Part shown: one piece after another, positions 36,993-43,874 of the stretch
Layout of the letters: every line of letters begins with the position of its first letter
Numbering within the stretch: the stretch's first letter is position 1
Assembly: GCF_003368535.1 (NCBI RefSeq)
Contig: NZ_QSLN01000011.1
Coordinates: forward strand, 1-64,000
From: Ammonifex thiophilus
Lineage (GTDB): Bacteria > Bacillota > Desulfotomaculia > Desulfotomaculales > Ammonificaceae
Direction of reading: 5' to 3'
DNA: 64,000 bases
Notes under the pieces: generated by a model
Seen by the model: the letters and a program-made list of their open reading frames with translations, nothing else
Database searches by the model: none
Told to the model about the DNA's origin: nothing
Position numbers and translations under genes: made by a program

Positions 36993-37205
36993 TTATGGCT
37001 CCCTACAAAGCCGTGTTTTCCTCAGCCACTCCCAGAACCGCTCCGGCTCGCCAGCTCTAAACGCCGCGAGCAGGTCCTTCTCTTTTACCAGCACCTCCCC
37101 CTCTTCCGGGTCCGGGGAAGCTATCTCGTACCAGCCGTTGCCCACGCAGGGCCTGACCCTGTAGCCCCTTTCTTTCAGGAAACCGAACACTTCCTGTAAG
37201 TTCAA
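36993..37205 (-). CDS. Small protein, third member of a local 'YEI' family
   Basis: 70 residues from a TTG with GGAGG 7 nt upstream: MNLQEVFGFLKERGYRVRPC, then GNGWYEIASPDPEEGEVLVK and FWEWLRKTRL at the end. It shares the plan of the proteins encoded at 37057-37428 and 41141-41452: a short N-terminal helix, a basic strand, a W/F/L-YEI-x-(T/S)P motif and an amphipathic C-terminal helix. No known family recognised. The reading frame upstream overlaps its start. Confidence 0.6.
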   Translation of the reverse strand: MNLQEVFGFLKERGYRVRPCVGNGWYEIASPDPEEGEVLVKEKDLLAAFRAGEPERFWEWLRKTRLCREP

Positions 37206-37428
37206 GGTTTCCCTCCTTCCCGTTCGCATTCTTCAAGGCTTCCAGGCGGGAAAGCCAGCCCCAGCCGGTGTCTGCGGTCTCCACGCCGCCGAACGCCTCC
37301 AGCAGCTTCTCCGCCGTGGTGAAGAAAGACTCGGCAGGAGTCACGATCTCGTAGAACCCCCCGGCGACGCGCCGGGCCTCGGCCCCGTGCCCCGCCAGGG
37401 AGCTCGTGGCGCGCGCCAGTCCGGTCAG
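37057..37428 (-). CDS. Small 'YEI' family protein with run-on C-terminus
   Basis: Probably starts at CTG (GGAGAGGG about 9 nt upstream): MTGLARATSSLAGHGAEARR, then GGFYEIVTPAESFFTTAEKL LEAFGG and WGWLSRLEALKN. The first 70 residues are paralogous to the product at 41141-41452 and more distantly to 36993-37205. Beyond that it reads on for about 50 residues over the start of the next small gene, which suggests that its original stop was lost. The upstream DNA is part of a duplicated segment. Confidence 0.5.
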   Translation of the reverse strand: MTGLARATSSLAGHGAEARRVAGGFYEIVTPAESFFTTAEKLLEAFGGVETADTGWGWLSRLEALKNANGKEGNLELTGSVRFPERKGLQGQALRGQRLVRDSFPGPGRGGGAGKREGPARGV

Positions 37429-37545
37429 TCCGGACCGCCCTCTCCCTGCACAGTTCCAAAAAAAAAGACCCCGGGCTTCTGGCCCGGGGTCCCTGGGGTC
37501 CTCGTAAGGAGTCACGCGCGTGGCCCCTTTGCTCCCGTTACGGAG
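37349..37545. repeat. Direct repeat copy 1 flanking the type II R-M operon
   Basis: About 190 bp similar, in the same orientation, to 41359-41562. Exact shared blocks include the 16-bp block around 37356-37371, the block around 37424-37445 and one at 37512-37531. It contains the 5' third of a YEI-family gene, a terminator, and the last codons (GAKGPRA and stop, minus strand) of a gene like the nuclease at 41540-42010. Confidence 0.75.
37459..37490 (-). terminator. Terminator inside repeat copy 1
   Basis: ACCCCGGGC (37468-37476) with GCCCGGGGT (37482-37490), 5-nt loop, followed on the minus strand by C then nine T-rich bases. The equivalent hairpin occurs in copy 2. Confidence 0.8.
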
Positions 37546-37662
37546 GGCCGCCAGTCTCAACCCTTCGTGCCTGAGCTTGGCCTCTCCGGCCCACCAGGGC
37601 TGGTAAGTAGCTTCAGCTACAGGATTTCTTTCCGTAGCTTCACCGGATCTCCCGCAACGCTC

Positions 37663-38202
37663 TCAGGGCCGACGCCACAGACAGATCATCTCCCGTAGGT
37701 CGAGTACATAACTGTCCCTTGCGTTGCCCCTGTCATCGCCCCTCCGCCGCTCGTACTCGTGTAGTGGGGCCTTGCCTGCCCTGACCATTGCCCCGATGTG
37801 ATCCAGAGTGCAGCGCCACACGCCAGTAAGCGGTTCCACGCGGTAGAGCCTCCCCCCGATCGACTTTTCCGTCTCCTGCCAGTCCACCCAAAAGATGACA
37901 TGGACACCTGGATACTTGTCACGGTAGTACTCATAGTCGCTCCTGTTGAACGTGACAGCGTACCGGGGGTCGATCCGGTAGAGTTCACCCGCCCGGAAGA
38001 AGGGGGTGTGCTGCGTCTTGAGGTCTGCCAGTTTGTAGTCCTCATCGATCAAGAGGTCGGGGGCCTTTGGGTCGCGCTCTTTTTCCGGATTCCTAACGGC
38101 GAGCAGCCCGATCCTCGGTGCTACTACCCTAATGAACTTGTACTCCAACTTTTCCCCGTAGATCACCCACCACTCCTTGTCCTCCGTGTCGTGTATAGCC
38201 AC
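37663..38202 (-). CDS. Hypothetical protein with PD-(D/E)XK-like motif, last gene of the R-M operon
   Basis: 179 residues from a GTG with a strong AGGGGGGG upstream: MAIHDTEDKEWWVIYGEKLE. A candidate nuclease core is APDLLIDEDYKLADLKTQ (about 62-79), that is Asp, then Asp-Leu-Lys 10-11 residues on, after a beta-strand-like segment. VHVIFWVDW and LTGVWRCTLDHI look like further strands. No family recognised. It lies 45 nt downstream of the PmeII-like endonuclease gene on the same strand. Function could be a second nuclease, a nicking enzyme or an R-M accessory factor; this is inference. Confidence 0.7.
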   Translation of the reverse strand: MAIHDTEDKEWWVIYGEKLEYKFIRVVAPRIGLLAVRNPEKERDPKAPDLLIDEDYKLADLKTQHTPFFRAGELYRIDPRYAVTFNRSDYEYYRDKYPGVHVIFWVDWQETEKSIGGRLYRVEPLTGVWRCTLDHIGAMVRAGKAPLHEYERRRGDDRGNARDSYVLDLREMICLWRRP

Positions 38203-38246
38203 TAGAACCCCCCCTGCCCCGATACCCGCAGTTCCGCGGACACGGG

Positions 38247-39173
38247 TCACATGTTGTCGTCGAACAACTTCTCCCACATCTGCCTGCCTTTCCCGTACTC
38301 TTCCCTGATCCTCCCAGCGATCTCCCGGACTTTCTCCCTGATCGGGAACGGCCCCTTCTCCCTCTGCACTTCTGCGGCCACCTCGGCCGCGAGTTTGAAC
38401 AGCTTGGAGGCATAGTCAGGGTCGCCCGAGATGAAGCCCCAGAACTCCCGCCCGACGAGCCAATCGACCCTGGAGTACCGGCGCACGATGGAACTGACCT
38501 TTTCCTTGCTGCCGTAGGTCATGCCCAGCAGTGCGGCCGACCCGGAGTTCCGGCGTGTGGCACTCGTGAGTAAGTCGCTCACCTGTTTCGAGATGTCCTT
38601 GTTCACCGTGTAGGGGCCCGCCTTGACCTGTATGTAGTACCTCCTGCCCCCCTCCTCCTTGCACACGTCAGCCCCCTCCACCCCAGTGCCGCGCCCGGCC
38701 ACTATCTGGGCGATCCTCTGGATGTGGGTCCCGTACGAGGTCACGAGACTGCGCTCTACCCTCTCTGCCACCATAAACTCGGCTATCTCATTCGGGGTCT
38801 TCAGCCCGAGTAGCCGCAGGAGGAACGGGTTAAAACTCAGCTCCTCGAACTTAATACTGCCGAGGAGTTCGTACTTTTTCTCCGCTATCGCCCTCAGCTC
38901 CCGCCTTATGAGGTACTGGCGTAGCCTCTCGGTGTTCTCGGCATCGGGGAGGTCCGGGTCGAGGCCCACTCTCCCGGTGAGGAACCTGCGGATGTCCCGT
39001 ACCCGCCTCAGACTCAACTGTCCCACCTTTTGCTTTACCACTTCCTCGGAATCCTTGAGGACGTGTACCAGGGAGGGGTATGCCTCGACCAACCGCCTGG
39101 CCGATGCCTTGCTGATCCCCTTTACGTCCCGCAACAGCTCCTCCAGGAACACCCGGTCAATCCCTGTAGCCAC
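38247..39173 (-). CDS. PmeII-like type II restriction endonuclease with N-terminal HhH domain
   Basis: 308 residues from a GTG with GGGAGGG upstream. The N-terminal helix-hairpin-helix is VKGISKASARRLVEAYPSLV (about 15-34). The C-terminal nuclease domain has GVEGADVCKEEGGRR then YYIQVKAGPYTVNKDISKQV, which gives Asp and a Q-V-K variant of the PD-(D/E)XK core and is characteristic of the PmeII type as I know it. It overlaps the 3' end of the glycosylase gene by 17 nt. Cognate methyltransferase: the m5C enzyme two genes upstream. Confidence 0.82.
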   Translation of the reverse strand: MATGIDRVFLEELLRDVKGISKASARRLVEAYPSLVHVLKDSEEVVKQKVGQLSLRRVRDIRRFLTGRVGLDPDLPDAENTERLRQYLIRRELRAIAEKKYELLGSIKFEELSFNPFLLRLLGLKTPNEIAEFMVAERVERSLVTSYGTHIQRIAQIVAGRGTGVEGADVCKEEGGRRYYIQVKAGPYTVNKDISKQVSDLLTSATRRNSGSAALLGMTYGSKEKVSSIVRRYSRVDWLVGREFWGFISGDPDYASKLFKLAAEVAAEVQREKGPFPIREKVREIAGRIREEYGKGRQMWEKLFDDNM

Positions 39174-39903
39174 TCTCCTGATCCCTCCCGCCGTGTGGGG
39201 GCCGGTCTCCCCCGCACAACCCCCGCTGGTCAGGGCTACCGCCTGGTGCCGCCGTACGGGTGGCGCAGACGTGCCCGAGGGGACAGGTACCGCACTGTGG
39301 CGCCCCGGGGCGGCAGACGAGGGCCGCAAAGTCCATGAATGCCCAGTTGTACTCCCTCGGCCTATCGGGGGGCACCAGGGAGTCGGCGAGGCCCTGGTAT
39401 GCCCGGAGACCCCTGCCCTGCGGGGCCGTACCCCCAAAGAGCCTCTGGAAGACGCGGACGGTGTTCGAGTCCACCAGGCCCAGGGGCTCACCAAAGGCGA
39501 ATACCAGGACGGCCCGCGCCGTGTACGGGCCGATGTGGGGTACCCTCAGCAACTCCCCCAAGTCCCGGGGCACCTCCCCGCCCGCGTTGGCGCAGAGGTA
39601 GGAGGCCATCTCCTTCAGGCCCCGTGCCCTCTGCCGCTGCAGTCCCACTCCCGAGAGGATCACCTCTAACTCCCCTGGGGGTGCAGAGGCGAGCGCGTGG
39701 GCATTGGGGTACCTGGCGAGGAGGACGGGGTACACGCGTGCGGCGGCGGTGGCCGTGGTCCGCTTCAGCAGGACTTCCGCCAGCAGGACGGCGAAGGGGG
39801 AGAGGCCGGGCTCCCGCCACGGGAAGTGCCTGCGGTGCCCCTCCCACCAGGCCAGGAGCCTGGCGGGCACCTCCCCCCGGGGGACGGGCGGTGTCCCGCT
39901 CAC
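39157..39903 (-). CDS. MutY/Mig-like HhH-GPD mismatch DNA glycosylase of the R-M operon
   Basis: 248 residues; the GTG start overlaps the methyltransferase TGA (GTGA). The HhH-GPD core has LLRVPHIGPYTARAVLVFAF with Tyr in place of the endonuclease III Lys, LGLVDSNTVRVFQRLFG with the catalytic Asp, and a 4Fe-4S loop C-x6-C-x2-C-x5-C (CRPGAPQCGTCPLGHVC). A Tyr there is found in thymine-DNA glycosylases of the Mig.Mth type, encoded beside m5C methyltransferases to repair T:G mismatches from deaminated m5C. An adenine glycosylase role is less likely given the operon. Confidence 0.85.
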   Translation of the reverse strand: MSGTPPVPRGEVPARLLAWWEGHRRHFPWREPGLSPFAVLLAEVLLKRTTATAAARVYPVLLARYPNAHALASAPPGELEVILSGVGLQRQRARGLKEMASYLCANAGGEVPRDLGELLRVPHIGPYTARAVLVFAFGEPLGLVDSNTVRVFQRLFGGTAPQGRGLRAYQGLADSLVPPDRPREYNWAFMDFAALVCRPGAPQCGTCPLGHVCATRTAAPGGSPDQRGLCGGDRPPHGGRDQESGYRD

Positions 39904-41126
39904 GCGAACAGCACCCCCTGCACCCACCCCTGCGCGCCACCCCGCCGTGCCCGCACCGGGTGGGTCCCCTCGGCCAGTTCCCTCAGCCTGCGGCCCAGGT
40001 ACTCGGCCAGGCCGACCGGCACGGCGTTCCCTATCTGGGTGTACTTCTGTGCCGTGGTGCCAGCGAAGACGTAGTCGTCGGGGAACTGCTGGACCCTCGC
40101 GTACTCCCGCACGCTCAGCGGCCGCGTCTCCTCCGGGTGGCAGAGGCCTGTGCCCTTCTGGACGGGGTTGGCCACCAGCGTCGGGCACGGCCTGTCCCAG
40201 GCCAGCCTCCGCCAGAACCCGACCCGCCCCCCGGAAGACCTGTAGGCTCCCCCGAGCACCCTCTGTGCGAACTCCTCGCCGTACCTGTCGCGCAGGTACC
40301 GCCAGTTGCACCCCGGCGGGACGAGGGCGAATACGGCCGCCCGCGCCGGGCTATAGGGTATGTACTCGGGCTCCCTGTCCTCCAGCCCCTCCAGGGCGTC
40401 CGCTAGCGTCCGCCACCTCGGGAGCCCGCCGGAACCGTCCCTGCTGTGCGTCGGGGGGAACAGTAGGGCTATGGGCATCTCAGCCCCGTGTTCCAGGTAC
40501 CCGCTGCTCCCGAGCTCCCAGTCCCTGCTCCCTATGAAGAACACGCGCTGCCTGTCCTGGGGGACACCGTAGTCAGCGGCGTTGAGCACCCCGTAGACCA
40601 CCTCGTAACCCAGTCCCTCCCGCAGGAGGGGGAGGACTACCCGCCGCAGCAGGGAGCCGAGCTCCTCCTCTGGGGCCAGCGGGCGGGACTTGTCCCCACG
40701 CTCGGCCAGGGGGCGGTGCCTTATGGCCGCCGACAGGATGCCCCTCACGTTCTCGAAGACGAAGAAGCGCGGCCGGACCGCCCTTACCACCTCGATGTAG
40801 CTGAACAGGAGGCCCCCCCGCGGGTCCTGTACGGAGAGCCTCTTCCCGGCGGTGCTGAACGCCTGGCAGGGGGGCCCCCCGGTCACCAGGAACGCCTCCC
40901 CCGGGGCGAGCCCGGCTGCCCGCAGCAGTTCGGCGGGCCTGACCTCCCTTATGTCGCCGAACACGGCCCGCAGGTGGGGCCAGTAGCCCCTGGCCCTGTT
41001 TAGGGCCAGGGTCTCCTGGCAGTACGGGGCCACCTCGACGGCGACCCGGGTCTCGAACCCCGCTCGCTCCATCCCCAGGTCGAGCCCACCGGCCCCGGTG
41101 AAGAGGCTTACTACGGGGAGACCCAC
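39900..41126 (-). CDS. DNA (cytosine-5-)-methyltransferase, Dcm family
   Basis: 408 residues from a GTG with AAGGAGGTG upstream: MGLPVVSLFTGAGGLDLGME (motif I). Motif IV is GGPPCQAFSTAGKRL with catalytic Cys, motif VI is FENVRGI, motif VIII is QDRQRVFFIGSRDWE, and motif X is QIGNAVPVGLAEYLGRRL. The target-recognition region is about 240-340. It is first gene of the operon and presumably protects the site cut by the downstream endonuclease; recognition sequence unknown. Confidence 0.95.
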   Translation of the reverse strand: MGLPVVSLFTGAGGLDLGMERAGFETRVAVEVAPYCQETLALNRARGYWPHLRAVFGDIREVRPAELLRAAGLAPGEAFLVTGGPPCQAFSTAGKRLSVQDPRGGLLFSYIEVVRAVRPRFFVFENVRGILSAAIRHRPLAERGDKSRPLAPEEELGSLLRRVVLPLLREGLGYEVVYGVLNAADYGVPQDRQRVFFIGSRDWELGSSGYLEHGAEMPIALLFPPTHSRDGSGGLPRWRTLADALEGLEDREPEYIPYSPARAAVFALVPPGCNWRYLRDRYGEEFAQRVLGGAYRSSGGRVGFWRRLAWDRPCPTLVANPVQKGTGLCHPEETRPLSVREYARVQQFPDDYVFAGTTAQKYTQIGNAVPVGLAEYLGRRLRELAEGTHPVRARRGGAQGWVQGVLFA

Positions 41127-41140
41127 AGGCACCCACCTCC

Positions 41141-41452
41141 TTAATCTGGACGGTGACCCGTCCGGCATCTACAGCTACAGCTATATTCGCCCCTTTTCCC
41201 CTGGATTCCTACCCCTTTATCCACAAAAAAAGGGCAGTCCTTGTTATCGGTTGGCACCGCCCTGCCCGCCCGCATAGGGCAGGAGGCCACCAAGAAAGCG
41301 AGGGAGGCATGGGGCCCCTGCTTCGCCTGCCTGGGGCTGTACCGTAAGAAGGCCCCGGCGGGGGTCACGATCTCGTAGAGCTCCCCGGTGATGCGCCGGG
41401 CCTTGACCCCGTGCTTCGCTAAAAAGCTTATAATGCACGCTAGCTCGGTCAG
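41141..41452 (-). CDS. 'YEI' family small protein, C-terminus replaced
   Basis: Probable CTG start with GGAGAGGG upstream; a GTG seven codons earlier is in frame but has no Shine-Dalgarno. The first 35 residues (MTELACIISFLAKHGVKARR, ELYEIVTPAGAFL) match the product at 37057-37428. After AFL the similarity stops and about 65 unrelated residues run to the stop 15 nt before the methyltransferase start. It looks like the 5' fragment of a gene split by insertion of the R-M operon, now reading through into flanking DNA. Confidence 0.5.
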   Translation of the reverse strand: MTELACIISFLAKHGVKARRITGELYEIVTPAGAFLRYSPRQAKQGPHASLAFLVASCPMRAGRAVPTDNKDCPFFVDKGVGIQGKRGEYSCSCRCRTGHRPD

Positions 41453-41562
41453 TCCGGACCGCCCTCTCCCCACACGGTTTCCGGAAAAAGAAGAAGCCCC
41501 GGGCTCCCGGCCCGGGGCCCCCGGGGTCCCCGGAGAGGGTCACGCGCGTGGCCCCTTTGCAC
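41359..41562. repeat. Direct repeat copy 2 flanking the type II R-M operon
   Basis: Same-orientation partner of 37349-37545. It covers the first codons of the YEI gene, the terminator at 41484-41518 and the last codons of the Hjc-like gene (GAKGPRA and stop). The two copies are clearly related but diverged, so the event is not recent. Confidence 0.75.
41484..41518 (-). terminator. Terminator of the Hjc-like nuclease gene, inside repeat copy 2
   Basis: GCCCCGGGC (41496-41504) with GCCCGGGGC (41510-41518), loop 5, followed on the minus strand by TTCTTCTTTTTCC. It sits 22 nt after the stop at 41540. Confidence 0.78.
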
Positions 41563-42010
41563 CCAAAGCCCGCCGCGCCCGCTCCAGGGGGCAGTCCGCC
41601 GTGCCGCAGGCCACGAGTGCCCCCTCCTCCCCGCCGCCTTCCCGGAGCCTCGGCACGCACTCCAGGACGGCGCACCTCTCCAGGGACTCCGCCAGGGTGG
41701 GGACACTGTGGTCCCCGCCGCCCAGAGTTTCCCTCCGCACGAAGCCCTCCCCGTCCCGCCAGACCCAGAGCTCCTTCGTGGTGCCGGGCGGCACGGGGAG
41801 CGCCCCCAGCGCCCGCAGGTCGCCGGGCCTGATGCCGTCCCCGTCCCTGCACCGCTTGACCTGGATGAGCCGCACCCCGTCTTTCCGGACGGCCACCAGG
41901 TCGAACGGGCCCTTGCTCCCGGCGGTCCTGAGCACCAGGTAGCCCTCCTTCTCCAGCTCCCCCTTTGCCCTCAGTTCCGCCAGGTAGCCGCGCCTGTAGT
42001 TCCTACCCAC
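41540..42010 (-). CDS. Hjc-like PD-(D/E)XK nuclease (archaeal Holliday junction resolvase type)
   Basis: 156 residues from a GTG with GAGGGG 9 nt upstream: MGRNYRRGYLAELRAKGELE. The resolvase-type motif set is present: Glu in GYLAELRAKGELEKEGYLVL, then SKGPFDLVAVRKDG and VRLIQVKR (D-x-x ... Q-V-K). The C-terminal half (about 75-156) is variable with three Cys. A longer frame upstream enters DNA read by the plus-strand gene and is not coding. It could be an element-borne resolvase or a restriction-type nuclease. Confidence 0.78.
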   Translation of the reverse strand: MGRNYRRGYLAELRAKGELEKEGYLVLRTAGSKGPFDLVAVRKDGVRLIQVKRCRDGDGIRPGDLRALGALPVPPGTTKELWVWRDGEGFVRRETLGGGDHSVPTLAESLERCAVLECVPRLREGGGEEGALVACGTADCPLERARRALGAKGPRA

Positions 42011-42082
42011 AGAAAACCACCCCTCGCAATTCTGGCGTGTGGTACAATCAAAAAAAAAACCGCTCAACCGGGGGGAAACCGT

Positions 42083-42355
42083 TTGGACTGGAAGGGAATC
42101 AAAGGCCACCTGGTCCGGGACCCGGAATTCGCGAAAGAATACGAAGCCCTTGAACGGGAATTCCGGCGATTGGCCGAAAGCATCCGGCAGTGCCTGAAAG
42201 AAGAGCCATCCGAAGAAGAAGCGGAAGAACTTTACCTTACCGCGCTGGCTGCCCGACGGCTGGCGGGGCAACTGGGGGCCCCGGAGGGAAGGCTCCTGTC
42301 AACCGGGGAGGTAGCTTCGCGCCTGGGCCTTGGCCGCAAACGGTCGGAACGCTGA
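42083..42355 (+). CDS. Small HTH-like hypothetical protein, only plus-strand gene in the accessory region
   Basis: 90 residues from a TTG with GGGGGG upstream: MDWKGIKGHLVRDPEFAKEY, EALEREFRRLAESIRQCL and a C-terminal RLLSTGEVASRLGLGRKR. The start resembles HigA-type antitoxin regulators (DPEF-x-KEYEAL), and STGEVASRLGLGR looks like the first half of an HTH, ending early. A plus-strand extended -10 (TGGTACAAT, 42040-42048) lies upstream. It is divergent from the Hjc-like gene. Possibly truncated. Confidence 0.55.
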   Translation: MDWKGIKGHLVRDPEFAKEYEALEREFRRLAESIRQCLKEEPSEEEAEELYLTALAARRLAGQLGAPEGRLLSTGEVASRLGLGRKRSER

Positions 42356-42382
42356 CGGCCGCACTTCTCCAGCAGGTACTCC

Positions 42383-42775
42383 CTACCACTTTGCCTTCTG
42401 CCAGGCGTTGCCCAGCTTTTTGGAGATAGCGATGCCTTTTGCTCTCAGCCCCAGGACCAGCCTTTCCTGGGCCGTCAGCCCGGCCACGGCCCTTCCAGCG
42501 CCTCCCGGAGCTCCACCTCCTCCTCCGGGTCTGCCACCGGGCCGGGCACGGCCTCGTGCCTTTCGCGCCTGCCGTTCTCGTAGAGCAGGGCATCCAGCGG
42601 GGTGCGGGCGGGGACCTTCCCCCCGCCTGGTCAGCACCCGCAGGGGTATCCTGCATCCGCCGGGCCGCGCAGAGCCGGGCAAAATGCATAAGGCCACCCT
42701 TTTGGGGGTCACAATTTTCCAACGCCTGCCACAAGTCTACCAAACCTTCTTGAACCAGACCTCCCTCATCCAAAA
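42383..42775 (-). pseudogene. Decayed phage-type sigma factor (SigH-like) gene
   Basis: Sigma-70-like pieces occur in order but in different frames: GLVQEGLVDLWQALENCDPQ and MHFARLCAARRMQD (region 2), PLRVLTRRGEG, then TPLDALLYENGRRERHEA with PVADPEEEVELREALEG (linker), then LTAQERLVLGLRAKGIAISK KLGNAW (region 4). At least three frame changes and no start codon make it a pseudogene. A terminator hairpin separates it from the gene upstream. Confidence 0.65.
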
Positions 42776-42778
42776 AGA

Positions 42779-42802
42779 AGAAAAAACCCGGCCCCGGGGC
42801 CG
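42779..42802 (-). terminator. Terminator of the AbiEii-like toxin gene
   Basis: Self-complementary CGGCCCCGGGGCCG (42789-42802) followed on the minus strand by GGTTTTTTCTTC. Confidence 0.72.
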
Positions 42803-42862
42803 GACCGCCAGGACGGGACAAGGACCGGGAGGACGGCCCGTCTTCGAGCCAGCGGGTTTCAG

Positions 42863-43597
42863 CTAGAGCTTTTTCCGGCGAGATTTTTTTCCTTCTGGCC
42901 TTTTCGAAGCCTCTACCCCTTTCGGGCAAACCCCATGGTGTCGCATTTCGGAAAGGGCTTTCTCCTGGAGCCCCAGAAAGAAGCGTTTTACTTCCTCCCA
43001 CTCCTCCAGGGTCATTTTCCGGGGCCCATGCGGGGTCACCAGCTCGGGCATGGGGTCTTTTTCGGCATCGGCGAAGTAACCGAGACTCCTGACCAGATGG
43101 ACCCAGTTGTAGCGCACATTGACACATTTCCGGTCGATAATCTGTTTCAACTCGTCCAGGCTCAGGGACTTGCAGAGGGAAAAGTAGAGGTCGACAAAGT
43201 CCTTCCTGAACCCGCGCTGCCCCACGGCAAAGAGCTTCATTGCCGCGATGTCCCGGTAGTCGGCCACCGGACAACCTTCAAAGCAGAGGAAAGGAAAGAC
43301 TACTTTGTAAGGATAGTGCAGCAAGCTTACCCTCGTCTTGTTGCAAATCAGGTGGAGTGTGCCTTCTGAAACGCTCTGGACCTGCACCGGCAGGATCCCG
43401 GCGATTTTGTGGGCTGTGGCCTCCGGGTCGAAGTCTCGTTCGGAAAAGAAATCCAGGTCCTCCGATATCCGGTGGCCGAGCTGCAGTGCGAGGCCCGTGC
43501 CGCCCGCCAGGTAGAACCCCGCAGACCAGAGGACTTCTCTTTTTCCCAGAGTTCTCAAAATCTCTAGGGCCTCGGGCGAGACGCATTCCGCAAACAA
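42863..43597 (-). CDS. AbiEii/AbiGii-type nucleotidyltransferase toxin
   Basis: 244 residues from a TTG with GGAGGAG 5 nt upstream. Nucleotidyltransferase motif: LAGGTGLALQLGHRISEDLD FFSERDF (GGT...DLDFF), then YKVVFPFLCFEG and DYRDIAAMKLFAVGQRGFRKD. Family members transfer nucleotides to RNA targets such as tRNA. The C-terminus is Lys/Arg-rich (GKKSRRKKL). It overlaps by 34 nt the upstream small antitoxin-like gene. Confidence 0.85.
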   Translation of the reverse strand: MFAECVSPEALEILRTLGKREVLWSAGFYLAGGTGLALQLGHRISEDLDFFSERDFDPEATAHKIAGILPVQVQSVSEGTLHLICNKTRVSLLHYPYKVVFPFLCFEGCPVADYRDIAAMKLFAVGQRGFRKDFVDLYFSLCKSLSLDELKQIIDRKCVNVRYNWVHLVRSLGYFADAEKDPMPELVTPHGPRKMTLEEWEEVKRFFLGLQEKALSEMRHHGVCPKGVEASKRPEGKKSRRKKL

Positions 43598-43848
43598 GCG
43601 AACTCCTCCTCCGGGACCTTGTAGAAGTTGGCCAGCATGGTGGCGGTGCGCGGGGAGATCCGCCTGCTGGCCTTCGCCACCTCCACGATCTCCTCGTCCG
43701 TGTAGGTGGCGAACATCCACCGGTAGGCGTCCTCGTCGCCGAACTCCAGCACCCGCTCTATGATGAACTTCTTGTGCTCCCTGACGTCCAGGTCCCCGGG
43801 CCGGACGTCCCAGAAGATGGTCCTAAAGCGCTCCGGCACAGGAGCCAT
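43564..43848 (-). CDS. Antitoxin-like protein (DUF6922-type) paired with the AbiEii-like toxin
   Basis: 94 residues; ATG with GGGAGGGG upstream. MAPVPERFRTIFWDVRPGDL, EHKKFIIERVLEFGDEDAYR WMFATYTDEEIVEVAKASRR, SPRTATMLANFY and VPEEEFACLR match, from memory, the small protein family regularly encoded just upstream of AbiEii-type nucleotidyltransferases. The last 34 nt overlap the toxin gene, so the two are translationally coupled. Confidence 0.78.
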   Translation of the reverse strand: MAPVPERFRTIFWDVRPGDLDVREHKKFIIERVLEFGDEDAYRWMFATYTDEEIVEVAKASRRISPRTATMLANFYKVPEEEFACLRNASRPRP

Positions 43849-43874
43849 ACTGCCCCACCCCTCCCGGACGCCGT

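Noticed and set aside
42237-43274. 345-codon minus-strand frame across the sigma pseudogene and the AbiEii-like gene
   Set aside because: It overlaps the well supported AbiEii-like gene in another frame; only the sigma-like segment inside it is real and that part is broken.
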